NCBI GenBank assembly: GCA_026826555.1
Contig: JAKSZT010020895.1
Coordinates: forward strand, 2,838,766 to 2,902,765
DNA length: 64,000 nucleotides
Source of the DNA: Tolypeutes matacus
Lineage: Eukaryota > Chordata > Mammalia > Cingulata > Chlamyphoridae
Direction: 5' to 3'
The notes beneath the pieces are model-generated. The model saw only the letters and a program-made list of their open reading frames with translations. It was not told where the DNA came from and did no database searches. Made by a program: the position numbers and the translations under genes. Shown here piece after piece: positions 23,091 through 34,862 of the stretch. Position 1 is the stretch's first letter; each line of letters begins with the position of its first letter.

Positions 23091-24444
23091 TATTTGCCAT
23101 GCTTGATTTTTTGTGGTTTGGTTTTGGAATAATAAAGGGAGCAGGCCCTGGAATAAGGAAGTACTGCTGAGCAAAAGTAGTCTATGGTTATAAGTGGTTA
23201 AATGAGATTATGGGAAATTATAAGTTGTGGAAAGTTGTAAAAGGATTTCTAAACTGAGAGATTTCAATGTAAATGGCTAATTCTGGGAAATCATTATCAA
23301 GAACCAATCTAGGAGTTGATTTTAAAAAAAGAAAAAGTAACTTTATAGCAGAACTACCATCAGATGTCACCCATATATTATGACCTATGCTAAGTAAGTA
23401 TGTTGTCCTTAGCTTATCTTTAATGGTTTTAAAAATACAAAGGCACTGCTATTTTGGAAATTAAAAGTTTTCCAAACTATCTTACAAATTTAATTGTCAC
23501 TATGATAGAAGCTCTTTTAAATATAATCAGATGTTACCACTATTAATATTCTAATAATACCCTTAAGAATATCTTTAATTTCAAATGATTTAAAAAAAAT
23601 TTGTTCTTTCACCTTGTAAAAAGTGAGGTGCTAAAATATATACTTTTATGAAAATTGATGTTATCAATATAATTGTATTTTCATTTACAATAGAAAAATA
23701 TATTCCCAACTGGAGACTCAAATACTTGTATAAACTGCAGAAAAGTTTAAATGGGATGTTATTTTGACAATGTTTTAAATTTTATTCACATTTTATAGAG
23801 ATTAGAATATTTTTCAACGTTTTAAACTGCTTGTTGGGGAAAAAAACTAGTTTGTCATAAAATACTGTGGATAATCACTGTATTTATTTCACAAAACTAT
23901 TGTGAATGTATAGACTTATTTTGACTGTTGAGGGGAATAATATTTATAAAATGATATAAAATCCGGTATTAATTGCCTATTTCAGGCGCTTAATACTTGC
24001 AAAGATCAATATTACATTTACCACTCTGAAGATTTAAAGAAACACCCTCATTGTTGAAAGTAATGTATTCTTATAGTAGGGTGGGAATACTTATGTTCTA
24101 TTAAACTTGTAAGCATATTAAGGTGGTCACAATGATAATAGAAAAATAATCTTGATTCCATTGGGAATCATTAATTTTCATGAATTTACTAGAAAAATAG
24201 TTTTCTTCCTGTACTGATGAAGTTTTCTTTTGGGAAACAATATCTGTCTAAAAGAGAAAACATGAAGGAGAAATTAAATGTGTAATTTACATATATATAT
24301 TTCAGGATTGTATAAAATTCTTAAATAGTTTTAAAGTTCTGTCTATTCAGTTCTAATACTGAACTGCATGATAATATTGTTTGTTATCGTTTTGTTTTAG
24401 TTATTCTTGGAAAAATGTGATGTTATGAAAACAATCAAAATCTC
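23091..24444. other. Intergenic, nothing recognised
   Basis: Very AT-rich; no repeat, RNA or coding signature was identified. Confidence 0.45.
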
Positions 24445-24712
24445 TTATCTTTTTTGTTTTTCGTTTTTGCTTCTGTTTTTGTTTTTGCTTTTTGGTTTTA
24501 TTTTCAGGTACCAAGGTCCAGAGAATGAATCCGGGACCTCGTATGTGGGAAGCTGGTGGTGCTCAACCACTGAGCCCATCCACTCCTCTGAGCTGGTTTT
24601 TAAATTTGCTTTGTTTGTTGTTTGTTTTTCCTTTTAGGAGGCACCAGGAACCGAACACAGGACCTCCCATATGTGAAGAAGGTGCCCAACTGCTGGATCC
24701 ACACGTACTCCC
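24445..24712 (-). mobile_element. Dimeric tRNA-derived SINE (minus)
   Basis: Two tRNA-like monomers in the same antisense orientation: 24637-24712 (…GGAACCGAACACAGGACCTC…) and 24506-24590 (…GAATGAATCCGGGACCTCG…). They are joined by a T-rich linker (24591-24636), with a T-rich tail at 24445-24505 (A-rich in sense). Each monomer carries a B-box-like GGTTC/GATTC element in antisense. It could be a true dimer family or two insertions, one into the other's tail. Confidence 0.65.
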
Positions 24713-24715
24713 CTA

Positions 24716-25807
24716 TCATTTTTATACATTGATTTATATTTACATTTTAGATAAATGGAATTATACAATACGTAGTACTCTAGATCTGGTCTCTTCCACC
24801 TAGTATAATTTCTTTTTCTGCCTGATATTAACATTTTATAGTGTTAAACCAGATTTTTCATCTTCAAAGAAAAATGGTCTTATATATGCAATTTTTCCCC
24901 ATTCATATTTCACAGTGTATTTAATTCATAAGTGCACAATCATACAGTATTTGTGCTCTTGTGTCGGGCTTGCTTCACTCAACATAATGTCTTACAGATT
25001 CATCCATGTTGTCATGTTTCATGACTTAATTTCTTTTTACCACTGCATAATATTCCATTGTGTGTATACACCACAATTTGTTTATCCACTCATCAGTTGT
25101 TGGACACCTGGGTTGTTTCCAACTTTTGGCTATCATCAATAACACTGCTATGAACATCAATGTGCAGATGTCTATTTGGGTCACTGCTCTCAGGTCTTCT
25201 GGGTATATACATAGCAATTGTATTGCCCGGTCATATGCCAAGTTTATATTCAAATTCCTTAGGAACTGCAAAACAGTCCTCCACAGTGGCTGTACAATTC
25301 TACATTCCCACCAACAGTGAATAAAGCATTCTTATTTCTCCACATCTTCAATATTTATAGTTTTCTGACTTTTTTAATAGTGGCCAGTCAAATAGGATTG
25401 ACATAATATCTCATTGTAGTTTTGATTTGCATTTGCCCACTTGCTAGTGATGTTGAACTTTTTTTCACACGTCTTCACTGTTCATATTTCTTCTGTGGAC
25501 ATTGGTCTTTTCAAATCTTTTGGTCTTTTTTTAATTGGATAGTTTCTTCTGTTATTGTTGGGTTGTATGATCTCTTTATATATCATGGATATTGAGCCCT
25601 TATCACATATGTGATTGCCATATATATTTTTCCCATTGAGTCGGCTGCCTTTTCATCCCTTTGACAAGTCCTGTGAGGCGTAAAAAGTTTTGAATTTTTA
25701 GGAGGTCCTATTTATCTATCTCTTTTGTTGCTTTTGCTTTAGGTGTAAGGTTTAAGAAACTATCACCTACCGCAAGATCTTGAAGATGTTTTCCTACATT
25801 TTTTTTC
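24716..25807 (-). mobile_element. 5'-truncated LINE-1 (minus)
   Basis: 3' UTR of the older type from 24716, then ORF2 C-terminal coding in antisense to ~25805. It parallels 4950-6330 and 18960-20010 in order and content. It is cut on the right by the LTR fragment. Confidence 0.8.
25026..25805 (-). pseudogene. L1 ORF2 pseudogene, C-terminal end
   Basis: The minus-strand frame at 25271-25026 reads LRNLNINLAYDRAIQLLCIYP, TQIDICTLMFIAVLLMIAKS and TDEWINKLWCIHTMEYYAVV, the standard ORF2 C-terminus. Weaker matches to the upstream portion extend to ~25805 ('CTATCACCTACCGCAAGATC' at 25761, antisense of the GKHLQDLV segment). Stops and indels are frequent. Nothing of the RT catalytic core is present. 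Confidence 0.7.
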
Positions 25808-25915
25808 CCACTGGCAAATAAACCCCTTTTCCTTACTAGCTTAGTTTGGTGTGTCTGTCTACTCTGCTGCACTGAGTGAATGAATCCAGCAAAGGACCTA
25901 CCCAGCCTCTTTTCA
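25808..25915 (+). mobile_element. Class II ERV LTR, 3' end only
   Basis: Matches the last ~108 bases of the LTR at 22300-22820: AATAAACCCC...TTCC, TAGCTTAGTTTGGTGTGTCT, GAGTGAATGAATCCAG, ending TTTTCA at 25910-25915. The 5' part is replaced by L1. Confidence 0.65.
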
Positions 25916-26660
25916 AATCAAAACTGAACACCCTGATTATTGTCTGGTAGGTTTATTACTAGCTGAGGAGATTAGATTCCAAATATGTAAATGGAGGGCA
26001 GAGAACAATTCCATCTGCTTTTCTTGTTTGGTTTCTCATCCCTCTTCTCTGTTGCCACACTAACAAATACCTTTTTCTACTCCAAAACTCTTTCATTATA
26101 AACAGGCAGTAAAGCTGATAAGAAGAGCAAGATAAAACATTTTTCTGCTGGTTAAGGTTTTGAGAATGGACAGAGTCAAGTAAAGTGAAAGAAGATAAAA
26201 GAACATAGAAGCAGATAAATATAAAAACAAGTTTAGGAAATGTTATGAGAAGATAAAAATAAAGTGAGGAGAAAGTTAAAGGGATAAGGAAGGCTAAAGA
26301 GAAATAAAATTGTGTTTTTAGATTGAGTTAGATTATTGGGGAGTGAGTTTTAGGAAAAATAAGAATATTAAAATTATGTTAGTAAATAAGTAATAAGGGA
26401 AAATGTTTAACAAAGAGTATGTGCATGTATTTAATACCTACTTCTGCACATTGTCTAAAGTACAGACTATAGCATGGCTAACTTTCAAATCAACAGGAGT
26501 CAAAGGAAAAAGAGAAAAGATATTTGGTAAATTATAAACTCATAATGATTGGTAAGGCTGGTGTTGGGGCAAATTTTACAGAGGCCAAATTTTTATATCA
26601 CAATAAGAATTTTCAGATGACAGGAAAAGGAACAATTTAAGAAATGATAATGATACCAAA
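25916..26660. other. Intergenic, nothing recognised
   Basis: Includes a purine-rich (GA/AAG) stretch around 26170-26310. No family was assigned. Confidence 0.4.
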
Positions 26661-26664
26661 TAAC

Positions 26665-26800
26665 TGAATGTATTGAGGACTACATTCATGACAAGCACTA
26701 TTCTCAACTTTTGCATATACTATATGAAACACAGCAAAAATATATTCTGGCCAACACAGCTTGTAAGTTGCAGGGAACTGGGTCAAATAAGTGAATCTAC
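26665..26800 (+). mobile_element. MIR SINE fragment
   Basis: 'TGACAAGCACTATTCTCAAC' (26689) and 'ACAGCTTGTAAGTTGCAGGG' (26756) followed by AACTGGGTCAAA track the MIR consensus order in plus orientation with heavy decay. Confidence 0.5.
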
Positions 26801-27351
26801 TTTCAGATGTTGTGCTCTTAAAAATACCAAATTTTATACAAGTTTTTAGAGACCAAATTATAAGACAGATATCTTTTGAAACAATAATATATAGTGATAT
26901 CTTTAGGGAAAATAATCTTTTATAGGTGCCTTCATTATAAAACAAAGTGATTAAGCACATTTTTATTAGTAGTCACTGTATAAGCCAATGTATTTGCATT
27001 AGAGTACCAACAGAATCATTTCCAAGGTATAAAACATAAATTAATATTCAGAAGGCCGATCACACAAAAAAATCATATAATGGACAAAGCTAATTGACAA
27101 ATGAGGGGTGGTTCCACTTTTATCTTGTGTAATTCACAGGAGGAGATACATGAGAATTTTTATTCCAAATTGCTGCTTGTAGGGAGATGACAGTGGAGGC
27201 AAGACACTCCATGCATAAGAAGCAGCCAAGCAGGAGAAAAGTGGAAAGCACATGAATGGTTTGGTTGCAAGCAATGCTCAGCGATCTCCAATCAATTCAT
27301 CTCTGATAAAAAAAAAATGGAGTCATAAATAAGCATAAGTAAAACCTACTG
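26801..27351. other. Intergenic, nothing recognised
   Basis: AT-rich; contains a short A run near 27308. Confidence 0.4.
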
Positions 27352-27800
27352 TGTCAGCCTTCTCTAGGGATACAGAACTGACAAGAAGTATCTGTTAATA
27401 TGAGATTTTAATAAAAAATTGTCACTCAATGGTGGGGTCCTATGCACAAGTCCAAATTCCATAAGGCAGGCTGCAAGCTGGGAACTTTGATGAAGGTTTT
27501 TTATGAATTCCCCAGGAAAAGATGTCTGGCTGAAGTAGAGATGGAAATAATATCTTCTGACTACTCAAAGCATCATTTCTCCTTTTAAAACCTTCCAACG
27601 ATTGGATGAGACTTCTCTAATTGTTGATGGAAATTTCCTCAGTTGATTGTAGATGTAATCATCCATAGATGCAATCAACTTACTGATGACTGAAGTCCAT
27701 GAAATGTCCTCAGAATAACAATCAGGGAAGTGTTTGCTTGACCAAATAACTGGGCACCATATTGTCATATGGTTTGGCTTAAGCAATAGGAATATATTCA
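27352..27800 (-). mobile_element. ERVL/MaLR-like LTR (minus)
   Basis: Begins TGTCAGCCTTCTCTAGGGAT, the antisense of an ERVL-type LTR 3' end (compare 53868-53898). It contains 'GCAGGCTGCAAGCTGGGAAC' as in the fragment at 3829 and ends in a region like 'TTGACCAAATAACTGGGCAC' (27738), the counterpart of 53484-53505. Similarity is patchy, so it is a related rather than identical subfamily. Confidence 0.6.
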
Positions 27801-28369
27801 CATGCACCTTTGAGGCCAAAGAAATTTCCAGATCAAGGTATTATCACAGCCATGCTTTCTCTTGAAAGATAGGCTGCTGGCAATCCTTGACTCCACTGTC
27901 TCCTGGCAAAGCACACAGTGGCATAAGTTGATCTCTCTCTGTTCCTCTGGGTTTCCTTGCTTTCAGCTTCTTGCTTCCATGGCTTTTTTTCTCTGTCTGA
28001 ATTCCATTGTCTTATAAAGCGTTCCAATAAAAGGAATAAGACACTTCCTGATTGAGTTGTACCACAACTTAACCTAAGTAGCCTCATCAGTAAGTCTCAC
28101 TTACTATGGATCCACACACACAGGAATAGATTAACATTAAGAACATGCTTTTTCTGGGTTACATACACTTTCAAATCACCTTACCCTCCCTGTTGAGTTC
28201 TTTGTTTCAGTGCATTCAGATAAACGTAAATCAATTTCTTATAAAAATTTTTTAGTTATACAGAATCTCCAATGGCAACATTGTTAAGAATGCATAATTA
28301 TAAGATATATAAACCAGAATGTTATCATATCAAACCATTGCCTTTTCCAACTGCAAAAAACTTTTATTC
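27801..28369. other. Unclassified; possibly LTR-related to ~28090
   Basis: 27830-28090 has an LTR-like character in antisense (C/T-rich 'CTCTCTGTTCCTCTGGG', 'TTATAAAGCGTTCC'), but I could not align it to another copy. The rest is unassigned. Confidence 0.3.
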
Positions 28370-28445
28370 TTTCTTTTCCTTTCTTCCTTCCTTCCTTCCT
28401 CCCTCCCTTCATTCATTCCTTCCTCCCTTTCTTCTTTTGTCTTCT
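28370..28445. repeat. Pyrimidine (TTCC)n-type simple repeat
   Basis: Imperfect run of CTTT, TTCC and CCTC units on the plus strand, ~75 bases. Confidence 0.85.
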
Positions 28446-29108
28446 CCAGTGCACAGCTGAACCTCAACTCACTCCACTAAGGGAGATCCCCAGGGTGCCT
28501 GGCACAGTAGTCTGACCTAAAGGGTTTCATGCTTTTGTTGCCCAGAAGAGTTCAAACCTCTTCTCAAGCTAGTTCCCCCTTCTGCACTGTGATGGGATAT
28601 CAAGAGCTGAGGACACTCCAAAGAAGTGCTGGCACTTGTGAGGGACTGAGAGTGAGGTGGGTTTCTTTGGAGTCTCAGCTTTTCAAAAGAGGGTGGGGGG
28701 AGAATTTGGGGTTATGAAAAGGTCCCCTCCGGGCCAAAGCTACAGACAAAATCAAGAAACAAACACTTGGATTGAGAAAACCTATGTAGCAAAATTTAAA
28801 TTTATAGCATTTCTGATTTTGTGTGGTAATTTTAGTTTTAGATAATCTGGCAAATATTTTGATTTAAGAAATACTCAAGTTATCTACTTTTATATTATTT
28901 CCTTCTCTATATTAAGTACTGTAAATAATGACTTAGATTTAATCTTTATAGAGTGACTGAAATAATGGTGGAATCAGACAGCAGGTAGTTATATCAAAGA
29001 ATTATATCTTATTTAAAACTTATTCCATATTGTTATCTTAAAGGCTGTTAAATTGTGAGACTTTTATTGTTAAACGAAAGTGAAGAGAAATGTTTAATAA
29101 CTTTTCAA
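28446..29108. other. Intergenic, nothing recognised
   Basis: 28446-28760 is relatively GC-rich for the neighbourhood but has no recognised coding or repeat signature. Confidence 0.35.
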
Positions 29109-29577
29109 TGTTACTGGTTGGCTCTGGGTTCTGGGCTTCTAGCTTCTTAGCATATGTCACATAAAAGAATTTAAAGGCACATCATAGTGTAGGAAAGGGA
29201 GTAAAGACTTTATTAAGAAACAAGAAAACAAGAAAAGTACACAAGCTGAGGCATGGACCGTGGGCTTATTGCAGGATGAGTTGTACCCCTGGGACCCCAA
29301 GTCAGGACTTTTAAAAATCTGCTTTCTGTTCTTATTGATGGCCCCACCTGTCATTTCTCTGAGGTGAAATGGTGAGGCCTATTGAGGATATCTAGAGCTC
29401 TCTTTTGGCCCAAAATAAGATTTTCAGTTCAACTGAGATTGTCATACCAGGGTTTTGTGGGACCCTTCAGGAAGTTTCTGGGTAGGGTCTCATGGCCATG
29501 TGCCCTGCTAGCCATGTTGTCTGTCAGCCATGTTGTCTGTTGGCCATGTAGTCTGCTGGGTCTTCAGCTGTGACTCA
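29109..29577 (-). mobile_element. ERV 3' LTR (minus), gammaretrovirus-like
   Basis: On the minus strand it follows a purine tract AGGGAAAGGAAAGACT and starts TGAGTCACAGCTGAAGACC. It contains repeated 'CATGGCC/ACATGGCT' units and a polyadenylation signal in TTAATAAAGTCTTTACTCCC (29217-29198), and ends near ...CCAGTAACA at 29109. The U3 part recurs in the same orientation at 52860-53105. Adjacent env-like sequence at 29578-30905 puts this LTR at the provirus 3' end. Confidence 0.65.
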
Positions 29578-30905
29578 AGTCTTTCCTTTCCCTATACTAA
29601 AGTGCCTCCACTCACCCTTCAAAAGTTTTACACCTTTATTCTTAAAGGGATGCTGAAGGACAATGGTCATTCTTCTGTAGCTACTTCTGGCTGGTTTGGG
29701 GGAGTAGGTCCTCCCTGATGAGGCATAAAATTCTCTAGCTATTCTGTTGTAGTTGAGGGAAGAGAGGTCCAACAACCTGGTTGGAACAGGATGAAATCCC
29801 CACATAATTAATAAGGCATTGATTCTGTAAGAAGTAAACTTAGTTAGAATTTTAGATACATAGTCCTACTAAAAAGATAAAGAAGATGGTGATAAGCAGG
29901 CCCAAAAAGGGGGCCAGCCATGACATACTGGACCACATGAGTGAGAAAGACCAGGTGTATACAAAGGGTGCATCCTCCCAAAGTTGTTGGGAAACAGTAT
30001 TCTTCCTTGAGTTATTTTATGCTGTTGGTTAAATCTAAGGAGAGATTGTGGTTAACCTGCTGAGTTTGGGTTTGATATAAATTGCCAATCTGCACTCCCA
30101 TGGTGGTGATTATATCTAGAACAGCTAGGAAAGGTATGAAGAAAGTCACTGCCCTAGACATAAGGTCACAAAGACAATATAGGCAACAACAAAACAGGCA
30201 TATGGCAAGCAAAATAAAGTGAATACCTAGGAGGGCCATTCTTTTGTCTTATAAGCACATTCATTAATTACTTAGAAAATGAATTAGATTTACCAAGACT
30301 TTTAACATGCTCTATATTCTGCATGTGTTCTAGAGTAGAAGAGATATTATCATAATCATCAGGTATATAGGTTCACTACTTAGTACTAACCAATGTACAA
30401 TTTCCTCTTTGACCTGCATTTCATAGATCTAAACTCCAGGTCTGCAATACTATACATGTTATCTCTCCATGGGAGGAGGCCATAATGCCAAATGTGTTTG
30501 TTTAAATTCTACTTAAAGTGCTCTGGTAATCATTGCTCCACTTGGTATGCCCTTCACACAGCCAGCATGCTGCAGCACCTTTCACCCTAGAGAAAAGTTA
30601 AGAAGGTAGGCTCCACCATTTCACCAGCTTGGTGCATAGCACCCTTCGGCATTATGAAACAAAGCTAGTCTAGAGGCAGTGTCCATTGTACATCTGGCCA
30701 TATTGAGCCATTGATGGCTGGTGCAGCAGTCTGAAACTGCAACATACTTTCCATCTGCTTCAGGAGCATGTTCAGAGATGTAGTAGATAGTTTTGTTTTA
30801 TTATTTTGGAGGTCAGCGACCAATCTAGCCAATAACTCAAATGGAGAGGCATCATGCAGGGTATTGGAGTGCTGGTTTGAATGCACAAGAGAATTTGACA
30901 ATACT
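29578..30905 (-). pseudogene. Retroviral env-like pseudogene, gammaretrovirus-like
   Basis: Read on the minus strand toward the LTR. A 78-residue open stretch at 30901-30665 has potential N-glycosylation sites (NKT, NGS) but no recognised domain. A hydrophobic stretch at ~30239-30100 (ALLGIHFILLAICLFCC, later FFIPFLAVLDIITTMG) is followed by QTQTQQVNHNLSLDLTNSI. The latter resembles the region after a transmembrane-subunit fusion peptide, with heptad-like spacing. After a frameshift near 30010, a membrane-anchor-like FLGLLITIFFIFLVG sits at ~29920-29880, just upstream of the purine tract and LTR. At least four stops and one frameshift break it. Env identity is inferred from order (hydrophobic, helical, anchor, LTR). 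The retroviral class is less certain. No gag or pol remains; the element ends near 30905. Confidence 0.5.
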
Positions 30906-32250
30906 GAAGTCTATCTCTTAATTTTCATATGCTTTCTAAATACTTCCAATGCAAGTATAACATATCAAATGAACTTAACTCTTTTAGTACTTTGCTTTTC
31001 ACTGTTCCACCTTTACCACAGCTGCATTAATTAACAGGTATTTTACTTTTGCAGGATGGGAAATCTACTTTCTCAATTATTTTATGAATGCTGAAGATTC
31101 CCAATAGGATCAAAAGTATTTTCCTTTACCAACACTTTAATATGCAGATTGAGGTGACCTCTGTCATGTTTCCCTGTTTTGCAATTACTCTTTGTTATTA
31201 ATATCAATTTAGGTTTCTAAGTAATAATGGCTTCCTGGAATTAGCCATTAAATGCTTCAGTTTAGACAATGCTTTTATAAACTCCTTATAATTAAACAAA
31301 ACCACATAGAATAGTTACTTTACTTCAATAAACCTATTAATTTACAATTAGCAACTAATGACATTTACTTTATCCATTTTAGAAAAGGTAGATGTAATTT
31401 CCTTCTTTAACTTAATTTCATCAGACATGAACTTACAAGTTTCATCATCTTAAAGATTAATACATATAATGTTAATTTATTCAATTGGTATCCCATAAAC
31501 TAGAGAGATAATACCCAAACTAAATAAAATTGAAACCACTATAGTTTATGCAGGGAATGTTCTTTTTCATTCTTTACAGGAGGCTAAAATCTCTTCTATT
31601 TAATAAAATTCTAAAATTATGAATAATCTTAAAAGCATACTGACTGGTAGGTTCTAGAATATATTATAATTGTTTAATTTGTTTTAATTACAATTTAGAA
31701 AAAAAAATTCCATAACTTTCAAGGACTTTTTTTTAATTAATGAAATTTGGAATTAGGATTACTAACCACCCTTATTTTAAGGCTGTTAAAATGTTTAAAT
31801 TAGGGAATTACAGGGCAAACTGATTGTTAATATCCTAGCCTAGAATATAGAGTTTTAATCTATCACTCTTAGCTCCTCCCTCATAGTGCTTGCAAAATGA
31901 AGGCTCAGGGTAAGTGAAAGAACTTAGGAAAATCTTTTTCCTATTCCAAATAGTTTCTATATTCAGATTTCTATATGACCTTTCCATCCTGCTTAGCAGA
32001 ATTTGGGTTCCAAGAATATTTCATATATAAGCACATGTTTAATTTTTAACAATTTGAATAGATATTTTTTAAGAATTTCCATTTGTTAATTTGATATTAA
32101 CATTCCAATGTATGAAGATATACACTGAACAAGTAGGCAGACGCAATTAGGGAGACATAAACACAAAACTCACTAATGTTATTTATAATTTTCATTAACT
32201 TACAAAATAAGTTTAACTGTCAAGTAACATTATAGTCAAAAGTTCTCTTT
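30906..32250. other. Intergenic, nothing recognised
   Basis: AT-rich; no signature seen. It ends in the probable target site of the following L1 (AAAAGTTCTCT, 32238-32248). Confidence 0.45.
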
Positions 32251-33955
32251 GGGGAGAAACAAGATGGTGTCAGTTTAAGTGGGTGCTCACCATCTCTCTC
32301 ACAATAGATAGCTGATTGGGGACAAGATTCTGTCCAGGTGAGCTGTTCTGGGAGCCCACGGAGCAGGAGACTTTGGGACATCAATCTGGAGGGAGCTGGA
32401 CAGCGAGATAGATTGCTCAAGATAAAACCATTAATTTTTTATCCCCTTTCTTGGAAATCATGGCTGGCTAAGCCTTACCCTCAGGGCAAAGGGCCAGGGT
32501 GAGTCCAGACTCAGGCTTGGCCTGAGAGAGGGTGGAGTCAGCCTATTCAATAGTTCCATGCTGAGGACTATCAGAATTTCAACTTCCCTAAGGGAGTCAG
32601 GCAGTGGGAAGCACTCAATAAGTTTCCAAGAGCCTATTTAGGGTCCCCTGGGGGAAGGGGATGGTCTAGGCTTGAAAATCACTTCTGTGTGGTATACTCA
32701 GTCATCAGGGACCCATTTGAATTTCAAAAGGGAAATCTGACCAGAAGAGGGGAGGGGGGATCTCCTCATACAGGCTGCTGAATCCTGTTGCCCTAGGAGA
32801 GTAAAACATGCCTGGGGCAGAGTGACTGAATAGCTTTCTGAAGCCCTAACTGACCCAATTAGAAAGGTAGCTCAGGGGAGGAGTGTCTACCTTGAATATA
32901 TGAGGTCCATACTCTAATTCAGAGCTCCTCTAAGAGTGGGAATCCACTGGGATATCTAACATACAGGTTATTGTTTAGGACAGGGAAAACATAGACATTA
33001 ATTTTGTAGTAGTTTCTTTTGGGTCCCTTATTTAAGAAAAAAAAAAGTTACTTAAAAAAAATTTTTAACTTAGTTTATTCTCTAAAATCCACCTCAAAAG
33101 CAGCAGAGAGAGGCCTGCAGGGTAATTAATTGATGAACACAGGCAGCCTGAGAAGCTCCACAAGAGCCCAAGAAGGAATGCTGTTCTTTCTTAGCTTTGC
33201 TTGACTGCTTGCTTGTGTGTGTGTTTTTTTTTTTTTTTTTTTTTTTTTTTGGTTTGTTTGATCCTTGTTTTTCTTTTCTCTTTCCTTCACCACCCCCTCT
33301 TTTTTTAAGTTCTGTGTTGCTAGCTTCTTTCTTCTTTGCAGTGCTTCTTCCTCCTTGATTTCACATTTTCTGTGTATATTGATTTTGTCTAATAATGCTA
33401 TCTCTTTTCCTTCCTTCATCTTTCTATCTTCTGCTTTCTATTACATTCCACCTTTCTTTATTTAGTCCTCAAATTTTCTGATTTCAATTTCTAACTTGTC
33501 TATTATGTTTTTTTATATATATATATTACTATATTAATTTCTTTTCTGTACTTTCTTTACTCATTCTCTCTCTCATCATTCTGGCCTTCTAAATCATTTT
33601 ATATATTTTTCTCTATTTGGTTTCCTATTTCATTGTATATACTCCACTTTTTTATTCCTATTACTCTACACTGATTACATGAGTTAAATATTCATTTTCT
33701 AAGTCTTATACAGTCCCTCTTCTAACTTTTATTATTATTATTACTATTATCCTTTTTCTTTTCTTACCTATTTCACTTTCTCTGGCTCTAATCTTTTTCC
33801 TTCAAGAGCACATAGAAAACAGCAAGGAAATAGAACAAGAAGAACAAAGTGTCAAAGAGAAAACATAACACACACACACAAAACCAGCACCTAAATAAAA
33901 CTCTAGAGCAGAGAAGGAAGCTAATCAACTGAATAAACCCATCAAGATAAAAAAT
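32251..33955 (+). promoter_or_regulatory. L1 5' UTR, different 5' module from other copies here
   Basis: Starts with ACAAGATGGTG (YY1-like core AAGATGG). The first ~1 kb does not resemble the CpG-rich 5' UTR at 2736-2040 or 49018-49630. The last ~200 bases before ORF1 ('GAGCACATAGAAAACAGCAA' at 33806; (AC)n at 33870) match the antisense of 940-1100. A GTGTGT plus ~30-T run lies at 33212-33250. Confidence 0.7.
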
Positions 33956-34830
33956 ATGACCAGAGGGCAACAAAAAATTACAAACCATTCAAGAAACAGG
34001 AATTTATGTACCAGTCCAAAGAATAAACTAAAAACAGGAAGAGATGCCGAACATAGAACAACTAACCAAAGCTGCCCAAACAAATATCATGGAACAACTT
34101 AATGAAGTGAAGGAAGAGATTAAGAATATTAAGAAGACAGTGGGAGAACATACTGAAGAAATTGTAAACATACATAAAATGATAACGGATATGATGTAAT
34201 GAATGGCACAATCAAAATGTAAAAGACACTGGAATCAGATCACAGCAGATTTGAACAGGTAGAAGAAAGAATTAGTTATGTGAAAGATAGTACATCTGAA
34301 ATCAAACAGATAGTAGAACAGATAGATAAAAATATAGAAAAAACCCAGCAGGGACTTAGGGATTTAAATGACAACAGAAAATGCACAAACATATGCATTA
34401 TAAGCATCACAAAGGGAGAAGAGTATAAAACCCAACAGGGCTACTCCATGACATATACTTGTCAAAATGTCCAATGCTCAACACAAAGAGAAAATACTCA
34501 AGGCAGCAAGAGAAAAGAGAACCATCACATACAAGGGAAGCACAGTAAGATTAAGTGCTGATTTCACATCTGAAACCATGAGGCAAGAAGGCAGTGGTAT
34601 GACATAGTCAAGGTATTAAAGAAAAAAATTTCCAGCCAAGAATTCTGTATCCAGCAAAGCTGGCATTCAAAAATGATGGAGAGTTCAAAATTCACATATA
34701 AACAGAAATTAAGAGAGTATGCCAATAAGAAATTTTGCGTTCAAGAAACAATAAAGGAAGTTCTGCAGGTTGAAAGGAGAGTTGGAGGAGAGTGTAAGAA
34801 CAATTGATAAGACAAAAAGAGAAATAGAAA
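33956..34830 (+). pseudogene. L1 ORF1 pseudogene
   Basis: Starts ATGACCAGAGGGCAACA, the same start as the intact ORF1 at 936. The frame breaks within ~15 codons (ITNHSRNRN), and the coiled-coil part is recovered in another frame (about 34085-34200: VKEEIKNIKKTVGEHTEEIV). The segment at 34280-34561 reads STSEIKQIVEQIDKNIEKTQQGL and then RRM-like NICIISITKGEE. The C-terminal part runs to about 34830. Multiple shifts and stops make it inactive. Confidence 0.8.
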
Positions 34831-34862
34831 CAATATATGAGATACAAAAATCCAAAGAAAAT

